From contig NC_091139.1 of assembly GCF_041381155.1 (NCBI RefSeq), positions 10,602,383-10,666,382 on the forward strand: a DNA stretch of 64,000 bases, in the 5' to 3' direction. The translations under genes were made by a program, and so were the position numbers. The notes beneath the pieces were generated by a model. It had not been told where the DNA came from, searched no databases, and was given only the letters and a program-made list of their open reading frames with translations. Shown here one piece after another: positions 26,053 through 36,985 of this stretch; positions within the stretch are counted from its first letter, which is position 1, and each line of letters begins with the position of its first letter. This stretch comes from Argopecten irradians. Its lineage: Eukaryota; Mollusca; Bivalvia; Pectinida; Pectinidae.

Positions 26053-27703
26053 ATGGACAAGGAAGAGAAAGACGAGACGAAAAATGCGACGTCATTTCAG
26101 GTATCGTCTAAATGTGAACGACTGAAAAGGACTTCGAAGGACAGATGTATGGTGATTGGTGAAACTAAGATGTATTACGGAAACATCGGGTCTGTTTATG
26201 TCATGTCTCCCATTCCGGGATCTCCAAATCCGGGAACTGAACCAGAACATGTATACATCCGACCGGAGTCCCAAAAGGAAGACACGATGCCTCTTCAGGT
26301 GACACAAAAAGGTAAAAGAATTGCTTGGCTCTAATATTTCATAAAACATTTTATCAAAACGGGAAAAACCACTATAACATTGCTTGAAAGTTTTGTGGCA
26401 ATTACGACACTACATCGATTCGCCTATTAGTTTATTCCATCGTTAATCGTCTGACATTGAAGGTACAGTAATTAACGCATCTAATTTTTACATTCATATG
26501 TACAGAAAAACCTAAGTATGGGTATTTACTCAACCGGGGCCGCGGTAGCGGGGTGGTTAAAATGCCCGACATATAACCACAATCCCTTGACCTCTGGGAT
26601 ACGAGTTCGAATCTTATGTTGGGCAGTTGCCACGTACTGGCCTCTGGTCTGTGATTTTTCTCTGGGTACTCCGGCTCTCCTCTATCAACAAACCTGGCAC
26701 TCCTTACATGATCCTGCCTGTTAATAGGACGTTAAACTAATAAAACCCGAATCCTCAAAGTCATCCTCGATATTCCACTCCTGTCGAGATATCCATCACT
26801 AGCCTATATCATAGCACACCGGCTTTGTGTGCAACAATGGATGAGATAGATAAATGAGTCACTTGATGAACAACAAAAAAATCAAATAACGGTACACTGT
26901 GTGGTTTTGAAAGTTAGGCGTCCCTCTGTACATAAGGGCAAAGTTGGACGCCTGTAGTTGGTCACCTTTCTCGTGAAACGCTCTCAGTTTTTATCCTAAC
27001 ATAACTCATGGGTGGGTACTGCGACAGTGATAGTAACCTATTGAATATCGAGGATGACTATAAGTAGAATTTTCCATATAGTATCGAATCGTTTCTGTAC
27101 GATATTGCTTATTTTTATTTCTTTTCAACAGATAAACCAAAGAAAGGAAAGAAAAAAAGGAAACACAAAATTACAGTTGAAAATAAGGACGTATCTCCAA
27201 AATATGCGCTGCCACCATCAAAGACCGTACCTGAAAGCAAGGGGAATTTTCCAACAAGGGAAAAAAAGGGGAGAGAACCCTGTCAATTTCAGCGTTCAAA
27301 ATACTACAAAGAAAATGACTATTCAGTAGGACAAGCAGAATCATGGATTCCACAACCAGGCTTCAAATCCAGCGGAAAGAAAACAGCACCGAAAAACACT
27401 GTGATGTCTGAATCTTCAAGTCTGACATATGGATCACTCCTTAAACTTGTGAAATCTTCAAAGAATGTACCAGCTTCGCCGTACCTAGAAACCACTGCCA
27501 TCGAGAGTGTTCGGCTTCCGCCTATCCGTGGAGCTCAGAGAAGATCAGACTCCGCTAAAACTTGTAATGTCCCGACTGTCCCATTCATCAACCTTTACAA
27601 AGACAGTGACCAGCTCCCACCACTCAAGGTCAGCGCCATGCCAATGTCCTACAGATACGAACAGAAGGAATATTACAAGGTAACAAAGGGCTACCAGTGG
27701 TAG
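26053..27703 (+). CDS. Gene X copy 2: uncharacterised basic protein, 2 exons
   Basis: Exons 26053-26311 and 27132-27703, 276 residues, same splice sites as copy 1. Differences seen by eye: Asn to Ile in YYGNIGSVY, Ile to Val in EPEHVYI, Leu to Ser in LPPSKTVPE, Lys to Asn in AKTCNVP. The frame is whole. The intron carries the shared SINE (26534-26746) and the small TIR element (26759-27059). Confidence 0.72.
26534..26746 (+). mobile_element. tRNA-derived SINE, unit 2
   Basis: Same insertion as at 18602, with B box GAGTTCGAATCTTA and the GACGTTAAACTAATAAAA tail. Confidence 0.75.
26759..27059. mobile_element. 300-bp TIR MITE, unit 2
   Basis: AGTCATCCTCGATATTC ends as at 18827. Confidence 0.7.
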
Positions 27704-28974
27704 ATAGTGATATTTCGGACACTGCAATGTGATCTTTGAAATCAGTGGCAACAAATAGAAATACAACCTTAAATATTCATTTTTATGACGGCATTTCACG
27801 AAAGAGTTCCGATGACCATGTATATGGACCGAAAATGCGCGGGCTGGCCGCTCTTCATGGCAAACGCATCAATACAGTATGCATGTACATGTACATGTGA
27901 GAGTGTAACATTTCGAAAAGGTATCTCGATAGAGAAACATGCTTAACGTGTATTAAGTTCAGTGCCATACATGTTTGTCCTTCAATTTGCAGAAAAGATA
28001 ATAATGTTAGAAATCTTGTGTTTGTGATCGAGTGTCCTCGGGAAGTTTGAAACAAATGTCTATGTGATTATGTTAAACATATGTGAAGTTATTATATTAA
28101 TTGACGGTTATAATCATTTTATTGAATTTCTTGTTTACAACTTTCTTGCGTGTTCGTTGTCATATATTCTGTAATACTTTTCTTCATTATGGCATACTGT
28201 AAAGTGTGATATGTTCTTACCTGTACATATCGTAATTCAACATGTCTTGCAATGACCGATTGTTCAAAATCACCGTTTGTAACGTCACCTACTTACAAAA
28301 TGTATTAAAAATGCCAGTAATTCAGCAAGGCTATGATTCTAATATGTAAATGTTTCTAGCAGTACAGTAATCCAATGCACACAAAAGGCAATAAGGAAAA
28401 CTCACATATCATCGATGAGAGTTCAATCGCTGGGTCAGGGGAGACAACTATTTTGCTATTAGAAATTTGTTATTTATTTACCGGGTATGTCAACTGCATT
28501 AATAACAAATGTATATTTCTATTTGGTAACAGCTTAAACCCCAAGAACAATAGTATGGATTTACTGCTGCGCTCTCTGAGAGGATTATCTAAAATGATAT
28601 TATATTGCAATTTGATTACTCTTTTTTTGTGTCCCTCCGATGCAGATATATATATGCACTGTCACCATACTTGGACGTTCTTTACCACTACGGTGTTTAT
28701 ACGCTTTCAAAACAAGCGTTCTGATGCCCTTGTCAGGGTTAAGTTCATTTTCCGAATTTAAACTCAACAAGCATGTCATTTAAACGTATTGAAGACCTTT
28801 TGATATGCACGTGCATGACGTTTCAAGTTGCTGCTCGTATTATGTTTGAAAAAAAAAATATTATAAAGTTTCCGTTAGCTTGTAATAAGAAGAAAACAAA
28901 CAAAACAATAACAATACGGATTTCCATCCGTAAATGGAAATCCCTGATTAAGCGTACTCCATCTTTGCAGATCA

Positions 28975-29103
28975 CAAAGTTAGCTCCCTTACTTCATTAT
29001 TATGTGGGCGCATTTCACGTTGTTTTCTCCGAAAAGTATGACGTTGCCCTAACAAACACATAAGGTCACACTCACTACATTCCCGTAAGGGCAGATAACT
29101 CTT
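28975..29103. mobile_element. Small TIR MITE, unit 2
   Basis: Copy of 21045-21173, with the same imperfect TIRs. Confidence 0.6.
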
Positions 29104-29618
29104 TCATATACAGATACAGAATACAAATGGTAAAAGTTCCAATAGAAGGATTGAATTGACGTCAAAGAACAACGTAACCTCGGAAACCGCTGTGTCTACA
29201 CTCCACTACACTCCGTTTTATAGCAACCTAGTGTAGGCTTACTAGGTAAGTGACGATATGTGCCTTGTGCTGGGTGTGAGCTTGTCTAGTTTAAGAGACT
29301 GTAATATATTTGAGGTGTTTTGTCTGCTTATTTATATCAAAAAGAAAGAAATATGACAGCCTACTTTAATTGGTTTATTTATATCGAAAAGAGTTAAACA
29401 ATCACTCAATTATCTCACGACTGAGCACTCAGAGAAGGATTTTGCTATCGGATATATATCAATTCCATCAATATAATTATAATGAAACAGACATGAAACA
29501 AATGCATGTGGGTATATACACATTCACAGAAGAACACGATTTTTACCCATATGACCATGTTATATATATGTTTCTGGCGATTCGTGCTTTTGATGATCAT
29601 TTTCATCTTTTATCTCAG

Positions 29619-29754
29619 AAACAATTCCAGTAAGGAGAAGCTTGATCTGCAGCTCCAGGCAAGATTAGACAATCTGAAGAAAAAGAAACTACAGCTGCGG
29701 AACGATCCTCCAGGCGAGGATGGAATTGAGGAAATCGACGTATCTACGGCATAG
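29619..29754 (+). pseudogene. Orphan copy of gene B last exon, unit 3
   Basis: Acceptor and frame intact; ends GEDGIEEIDVSTA with a minisatellite-supplied TAG, as in unit 2. One residue differs from unit 2 (Glu to Asp in GEDGIEE). Confidence 0.7.
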
Positions 29755-30367
29755 CAACCAACATCCTCATATCTACGGCATAGCAACTAACATCCTCATA
29801 TCTACGGCATAGCAACCAACATCCTCATATCTACGGCATAGCAACCAACATCCTCATATCTACGGCATAGCAACCAACATCCTCATATCTACGACATAGC
29901 AACCAACATCCTCATATCTACGGCATAGCAACCAACATCCTCATATCTACGACATAGAAACCAACATCCTCATATCTACGGCATAGCAACCAACATCCTC
30001 ATATCTACGACATAGCAACCAACATCCTCATATCTACGGCATAGCAACCAACATCCTCATATCTACGACATAGCAACCAACCAACCAAATATCTACGACA
30101 TAGCAACCAACAACCAATATCTACGACATAGCAACCAACATCCTCATATCTACGGCATAGCAACCAACATCCTCATATCTACGGCATAGCAACCAGCAAC
30201 CCAACATCCTCATATCTACGACATAGCAACCAACATCCTCATATCTACGGCATAGCAACCAACAACCAAATATCTACGACATAGCAACCAACAACCAATA
30301 TCTACGACATAGCAACCAACATCCTCATATCTACGACAGAGCAACCAACATCCTCATATCTACGAGA
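29743..30367 (+). repeat. 29-bp minisatellite, unit 3
   Basis: About 21 copies; same unit and almost the same variant order as unit 2. Confidence 0.92.
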
Positions 30368-30512
30368 TCCTGTTAAAACTAAATGTGATCAATGTTTATG
30401 TATTTTCTTGGATGAATAGAACTCGCAAAATTAAATCGTTGCAAAAATGTTTTAAGACCAATATGACTCTTCACCGTGAAAATAAATCACAGTTAAGCTT
30501 GAAAACACGAAA

Positions 30513-30791
30513 TTAATCTTCGGCGAAAAATACACGTATGTTGGTATGTAATTCATTCTTAACGTTTCCAATAACAAACACATTTGTATTACTGTTCATT
30601 AAGAGAGTAATTGCAATGTTTGTAATAACGAGCAATATAATACACTCTTTTTTTTCATTTTTGTCATTACCAAGTCGATATGTTCCACAATAATAATTAA
30701 CTCTTAGTACATTTGCTATGTTTAACATATACAAATCCACATTTCTTACAATTTTAATTCTCAAACAATAAGAGTGACGAACGTTGAACAA
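30513..30791 (-). CDS. Hypothetical 92-residue ORF (unit 3)
   Basis: Whole-frame copy of the ORF at 15054-15332 (MFNVRHSYCLRIKIV...VFFAED). No motif. It lies 27 bp from the divergent small ORF at 30819. Confidence 0.2.
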   Translation of the reverse strand: MFNVRHSYCLRIKIVRNVDLYMLNIANVLRVNYYCGTYRLGNDKNEKKECIILLVITNIAITLLMNSNTNVFVIGNVKNELHTNIRVFFAED

Positions 30792-30818
30792 CTAGTTTGT
30801 TTGTGGAAACTTTAAATA

Positions 30819-31055
30819 ATGTCACTCATGAAAATTATGAAAATCTTTCTACTGCTCTTTTCAATTTTTCCAATCATTACCACTGTTTCTATATATTTAG
30901 CATATCTCTATAATCTTTCTAAAGTAACTGTTATCAAATCAAATTCGTTATTCAATAAGACAGAAACATATGCTGTTGGTGTAAGTGTAAACATCAGGTA
31001 CTTACCATATATAGGGGGTGTTTCAGAAAAACATGTCCTGGATTTAAAACTGTGA
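30819..31055 (+). CDS. Hypothetical small protein with signal-peptide-like start (unit 3)
   Basis: Identical to the unit 2 ORF up to the TIR; two added G residues in the TIR run change the tail to GGVSEKHVLDLKL. The part before the GTAAGTG donor is unchanged. Confidence 0.3.
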   Translation: MSLMKIMKIFLLLFSIFPIITTVSIYLAYLYNLSKVTVIKSNSLFNKTETYAVGVSVNIRYLPYIGGVSEKHVLDLKL

Positions 31056-31656
31056 TAACTTCTTTATGAAAAAATCTCAATTACACGACTTACGATCAGA
31101 CAATTTTGAGAGCAATCGATACCACAATTTGATGGAAAGCAATAATTTAGAGTTATGATTTCATAATAAATCACCATGACGTCATTAATAACATCACTAA
31201 AACAATTATATACTGTTTTACCATGGTACATTCGATTATAAAGACTTGCTGTATTGTGATAAAAATCACTGTTTCAATGATGAAAATGAATCAGAGGTAA
31301 TTTTTTGTGGATAATTTATCTAAATGTTACACAAAAACAAGAAATTGTTTTTCTAACATCAATATTACTGCTTGAATATATCAAGACAGTCATTTGTTTA
31401 TATCATATCTTAGTTTACATCATCGAGTATAATTACTGTCAAGTTCACGTTAATGTTTCATTTGTGTATGTGTTGTAGTAATGTGATTACACTGATCATA
31501 CAAATATCATGCAGCTTCCTTGGTAGTTGTTATAAGTCACTCTCTTATCTTTGATCTAAACACAAGTCTGTTCTATAGTTTTCTAAAGTAAAAGAACAAA
31601 TAACGTCTTCTTCTGCCTTCATTATCATTATTGTTTTTATGTGCCACATTAACATT

Positions 31657-31894
31657 ATGGAACCATTTCATATTCTGCTATCATACACATATATATTAGA
31701 ATCAGGAAACGACCTCAGTTTTGAATTCATGCACATGGTATTCGGGGAAAACATGTGTTTCAATGCTTATGATCAAACTTTCAGAAATCATTGAAAAGTC
31801 TTCATATTAAGAAAAACAAAAATCATCAGACCATAATGTATTGTTGAAACTTTATATTTCAGATGATATGTTTAAACTAATATAAATTGATTAA
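31657..31894 (+). pseudogene. Broken copy of the TIR-element ORF (unit 3)
   Basis: Matches 16190-16426 but has an in-frame TGA (NH-stop-KVF) and a one-base gain in an A-run. This argues against constraint on the ORF. Confidence 0.3.
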
Positions 31895-31922
31895 ACTATT
31901 CTAGATAGCTGCTCTTCGTTAA

Positions 31923-32284
31923 AGATGCTCCACCGCCGACAGAGCATAAATGATATTCATTATTTGAACAATAATTGGTGTTTAATCGTGTATATATATG
32001 TCTAATTAAACACAAAAAATAATATAGAAATAATTTATTTTGCTTTTGGTGCATTCGCAATCTGTAACTTTATTCCATATAGGATATAGTGCCACGGAAT
32101 TTTTTCGGGATGCAATTAATTATTTTTCATATTTTCAACTTGAAGTAGAATTAGAACCTCAAACTTTTCAATGGTGGTAATGGTGTAAAGTAAGTAACTT
32201 TTGTAACTGCAGCAGAAAATTACCAAATCGACTGCTCCTGTTTTTGGTAGTGAAAAAATACCATTTGTCAGCGGTGGAGCATCT
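31923..32284. mobile_element. 362-bp TIR MITE with TTAA flanks (unit 3)
   Basis: Same insertion as 23981-24339, inherited with the duplication. Differs by small indels, including a CAG gain. Confidence 0.85.
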
Positions 32285-32697
32285 TTAATGTAAATAAAAT
32301 CCATTCAAACTTTGATTTTAGTGTGTGCGTTTCGTAATAAATTTTGTTAAATGTGATCATCAAATTATGTCCTGCATTGAGTACTAATCAGAAATTCAGT
32401 TGGTGACAGCTTCTTGATAAACAATGCAGAACGTAGTTGCATCAACCGAGGATTAATTCAATTATATACTAGATTTGATCGTGACCAAAACACGGGATTC
32501 ACACCCAGGTATTCGATCAAATCGAACGGAGGCACGACTGAAGAAGGAACGAACTAATAAAATGATGATTCCAGCAGTACATCGGTATTAATGTGTCTGT
32601 ACGGACCGACAGGACAAACGCTGCATATGACACGCACATACTTTCATATAGACACCATAAAGTCAGACGGACAATACCAAAAACACACGAACAAATG

Positions 32698-32821
32698 AAT
32701 GGACAGACAGACGATCAGACAGATGGATGTATGGACAGACAGACAGACGAACAGATGGATGGATGGACAAACAGACGAACAGATGGATGGATGGACAGGC
32801 AGACAGACAAGCAGATGGATG
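32698..32821. repeat. (GACA/GATGG) satellite, unit 3
   Basis: Same arrangement as unit 2. Confidence 0.8.
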
Positions 32822-33856
32822 ATCACGATTTGCACACAATGACGAACGAACAGCGCTAAAAAAGACAATATTAATAACGAATTTACTGAAATACACATTA
32901 AGAACCAAGTAATAAAATAAGCATGTTTTATTTTTTGTCCATTGTAAAGATATCGTCTTAATTATATCTTCAAACAAATGCAATCACGAAAAAATAGAAA
33001 TAACTAGCGAACGAACAAAGGAAAAGAGGATGAACTTCCTTCCGTCTGTTAATCTGTCTGTGTACACGTCCGTACGGACGGACAGAACAGACACTACATA
33101 TGACACGAACATACTGTCTAATGTGATTTATATTAGGTCAGACAGACAAACACACGAACAAATAAATGAATGGGCAGACAGACGGACAGACAAATCGCAG
33201 ACACACACACAAGTCGCACACATGCACGGACGAACGGCGCTGAAAAAGTTGTAAGTTGGAACAAATCACGATGACATTAGTCCACATTAATTACGCATCA
33301 ATAAAATGGCAAACACGATCAAAACATAAGTTGATAGAAATATATTTTTTCAGAACTTCTATGGTCGTGTTGGCGACGCTATATCTATAATACTCTATAA
33401 TACATATCTTTGGCTTCAGTAAAAAATGCCACCATGTGTAAAATATCTTTCTTGTAAGTAAAAGACACCGGGATCTGAGAATTAGTTCATAATGAGGTAA
33501 AAACGGTATAAAGCTAATATTATAAATACGGCAATCCGAAATAAAAGGCCAAAATGAATTCAAAGTAAAATTAAAATCATTTTCTATGGATTATATATTA
33601 AACCTCTTCACTCCAAAAATCTATTATTAGAAGTATTATGAAACACCCTGTACGATAGCAATAAATTAGCATCGTGTGACGATGATTATCGAATTATTTT
33701 GATGAAAAAATATATTAGTTAAAATAACGTAAAATAATTGCCTTTATTTAAATCTATACTTTTTGTTCGATTATGCATGCGTGACTTCATGGACTCATGC
33801 TTTTGTTGCACGCGTCAACAGTTTTTGGTGATTCTGATACTGATATAACAGTCCGA

Positions 33857-33881
33857 TGACGTCACAATAATCATGACGTCA
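33857..33881. promoter_or_regulatory. Twin CRE sites upstream of gene X, unit 3
   Basis: Two perfect TGACGTCA sites with the same spacing as in unit 1, ending 120 bp before the ATG. Confidence 0.5.
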
Positions 33882-34001
33882 CAATATGCAATACGACATA
33901 ATTGACATACCCATAATTCCCTCCATAGCTACGCTTTATACATTAACGTCGGCTGCTTTTCAACACCACTAAACTTAAAACTCACTATTTTGCGATAAAT
34001 T

Positions 34002-35662
34002 ATGGACAAGGAAGAGAAAGACGAGACGAAAAATGCGACGTCATTTCAGGTATCGTCTAAATGTGAACGACTGAAAAGGACTTCGAAGGACAGATGTATG
34101 GTGATTGGTGAAACTAAGATGTATTACGGAAACATCGGGTCTGTTTATGTCATGTCTCCCATTCCGGGATCTCCAAATCCGGGAACTGAACCAGAACATA
34201 TATACATCCGACCGGAGTCCCAAAAGGAAGACACGATGCCTCTTCAGGTGACACAAAAAGGTAAAAGAATTGCTTGGCTCTAATATTTCATAAAACATTT
34301 TATCAAAACGGGAAAAAAACCACTATAACATTGCTTGAAAGTTTTGTGGCAATTACGACACTACATCGATTCGCCTATTAGTTTATTCCATCGTTAATCG
34401 TCTGACATTGAAGGTACAGTAATTAACGCATCTAATTTTTACATGCATATGTACAGAAAAAACCTAAGTATGGGTATTTACTCAACCGGGGCCGCGGTAG
34501 CGGGGTGGTTAAAATGCCCGACATATTACCACAATCCCTTGACCTCTGGGATGCTAGTTCGAATCTTATGTTAGGGCAATTGCCATGTACTGGCCTCTGG
34601 TCGATGGTTTTTCTCCGGGTACTCCGGCTCTCCTCTATCAATAAACCTGGCACGTCCTTACATGATCCTGCCTGTTAATAGGACGTTAAACTAATAAAAC
34701 CCGAATCCTCAAAGTCATCCTCGATATTCCACTCCTGTCGAGATATCCATCACTAGCCTATATCATAGCACAGCTTAAGTCTTTGTGTGCAACAATGGAT
34801 GAGATAGATAAATGAGTCACTTGATGAACAACAAAAAAATCAAATAACGGTACACTGTGTGGTTTTGAAAGTTAGGCGTCCCTCTGTACATAAGGGCAAA
34901 GTTGGACGCTTGTAGTTGGTCACACTTTCTCGTGAAACGCTCTCAGTTTTTATCCTAACATAACTCATGGGTGGGTACTGCGACAGTGATAGTAATCTAT
35001 TGAATATCGAGGATGACTATAAGTAGAATTTTCCATATAGTATCGAATCGTCTCAGTACGATATTGCTTATTTTTATTTCTTTTCAACAGATAAACCAAA
35101 GAAAGAAAAGAAAAAAAAGAAACACAAAATTATAGTTGAAAATAAGGACGTATCTCCAAATTATGCGCTGCCACCATTAAAGACCGTACCTGAAAGCAAG
35201 GGGAATTTTCCAACGAGGGAAAAAAAGGGGAGAGAACCGTGTCAATTTCAGCGTTCAAAATACTACAAAGAAAATGACTATTCAGTAGGACAAGCAGAAT
35301 CATGGATTCCACAACCAGGCTTCAAATCCAGCGGAAAGAAAACAGCACCGAAAAACACTGTGATGTCTGAATCTTCAAGTCTGAAATATGGATCACTCCT
35401 TAAACTTGTGAAATCTTCAAAGAATGTACCAGCTTCGCCGTACCTAGAAACCACTGCCATCGAGAGTGTTCGGCTTCCGCCTATCCGTGGAGCTCAGAGA
35501 AGATCAGACTCCGCTAAAACTTGTAAGGTCCCGACTGTCCCATTCATCAACCTTTACAAAGACAGTGACCAGCTCCCGCCACTCAAGGTCAGCGCCATGC
35601 CAATGTCCTACAGATACGAACAGAAGGAATATTACAAGGTAACAAAGGGCTACCAGTGGTAG
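34002..35662 (+). CDS. Gene X copy 3: uncharacterised basic protein, 2 exons
   Basis: Exons 34002-34260 and 35091-35662, 276 residues, frame whole. Differences from copy 1 seen by eye: Asn to Ile (YYGNIG), Gly to Glu and Arg to Lys in the lysine block (KPKKEKKKKKHKI), Thr to Ile, Lys to Asn (VSPNYALPP) and Thr to Lys (SLKYGSLL). The coding frame has no run-length changes although the surrounding non-coding DNA has many, a weak sign of constraint. The intron carries the shared SINE (34486-34699) and TIR element (34713-35018). Confidence 0.72.
34486..34699 (+). mobile_element. tRNA-derived SINE, unit 3
   Basis: Same insertion as at 18602, somewhat more diverged around the B box (CTAGTTCGAATCTTA). 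Confidence 0.72.
34713..35018. mobile_element. 300-bp TIR MITE, unit 3
   Basis: AGTCATCCTCGATATTC ends as at 18827, with a few indels. Confidence 0.7.
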
Positions 35663-36692
35663 ATAGTGATATTTCGGACACTGCAATATGATCTTTGAAA
35701 TCAGTGGCAACAAATGGAAATACAACCTTAAATATTCATTTTTATGACGGCATTTCACGAAAGAGTTCCGATGACCCTGTATATGGACCGAAAATGCGCG
35801 GGCTGGCCGCTCTTCATGGCAGACGCATCAATACAGTATACATGTACATGTATATGAGAGTGTAACATTTCGAAAAGGCATCTCGATAGACAAACATGCT
35901 TAACGTGTATTAAGTTCAGTGCCATATATGATTGTCCTTCAATTTGCAGAAAAGATAATAATGTTAGAAATCTTGTGTTTGTGATCGAGTGTCCTCGGGA
36001 AGTTTGAAACAAATGTCTATATGATTATGTTAAAAATATTTAAAGTTATTATATTCATGGACGGTTATAATCATTTTATTAAATTGCTTATTTACAACTT
36101 TCTTGTGTGTTTTCTGTAATATATTTCTTCGTTATGGCATACTGTTAAGTGTCATATGTTCAGGTAGCATGTAATGTCTATATTGTACATATCGTAATTC
36201 AACATTTCTTGCAATGACCGATTGTTCAAAATCACCGTTTGTAACGTCACCTACTTACAAAATGTATTAAAAATGCCAGTATTTCAGCAAGGATATGATT
36301 CTAGTATGTAAATGTTTCTAGCAGTACAGTAATCCAATGCACACAAAAGGCAATAAGGAAAACTCACATAACATCAATGAGAGTTCAATCGCCGGGTCAG
36401 GGGAGATAACTCTTTTGCTGTTAGAAATTTGTTATTTATTTACCCAAATTTAGTTCATTTTCTAAATTTAAACTCAACAAGTATGTCATTTTAAACGTAT
36501 TGGAGACCTTTTGATATTCACGTGTATGACGTTTCAAGTGGCTGCTCTTATAATGTCTGAAAAAAAAAAGAATTATATATTATAAAGTTTCCGTTAGCTT
36601 GTAATAATAAGTAAACAAATAAAACAATAACATTAGGGATTTCCATCCGTAAATGGAAATCCTTGATAAAGGGTATTCCGTCTTTGCAGATC

Positions 36693-36830
36693 ACAAAGTT
36701 AGCTCCCTTGCGGGTAGGTATCCATTGTGACGTCATTATTATGTGGGCGCATTTCACGTTTTTTCCTCCGAAAAGTATGACGTTACCATCGCGAACTCAC
36801 TATATTCCCGTAAGGGCGGATGACTCCTTA
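36693..36830. mobile_element. Small TIR MITE, unit 3
   Basis: CAAAGTTAGCTCCCTTGCGG start and CCGTAAGGGCGGATGACTCC end. It keeps about 20 bp (CGGGTAGGTATCCATTGTG) that units 1 and 2 lack and that recalls the distant copy at 63667, so unit 3 is the fuller version. Confidence 0.6.
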
Positions 36831-36985
36831 ATATACAGGTACCGAATACAAATGGTAAACTTTCCAATAGCAGGATTGAATTGACGTCAAACAACAACGT
36901 AACCTTGGAAACCACCGTGTCTACACTCCACTTCGCTCAGTTTATATAGCAACCTAGTGTAAGCGAATTAGCTAAGTGACGATGG

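Larger units (their letters stand above)
21331..29258 (+). repeat. Triplicated block, unit 2 (7.9 kb)
   Basis: Second head-to-tail copy; same order of parts as unit 1 plus a 359-bp TIR element at 23981. Period from unit 1 is 7628 bp and to unit 3 is 7928 bp. The difference comes from that insertion and from minisatellite length. Confidence 0.9.
31010..33652. mobile_element. TIR element copy, unit 3 (with nested insertion)
   Basis: Right end TGAAACACCCTGTA intact; left end altered (TATAGGGGGTGTTTCA). Carries the nested TIR element at 31923-32284 and the (GACA) satellite at 32698-32821. Confidence 0.5.
29259..36985 (+). repeat. Triplicated block, unit 3 (7.7 kb)
   Basis: Third head-to-tail copy. 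The right edge is near ...AAGTGACGATG at 36985, where homology with the other units stops. About 255 bp present in units 1 and 2 (28483-28740) are missing near 36443. The stretch 30.7-34.5 kb shows many single-base run expansions relative to unit 2. Confidence 0.88.
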
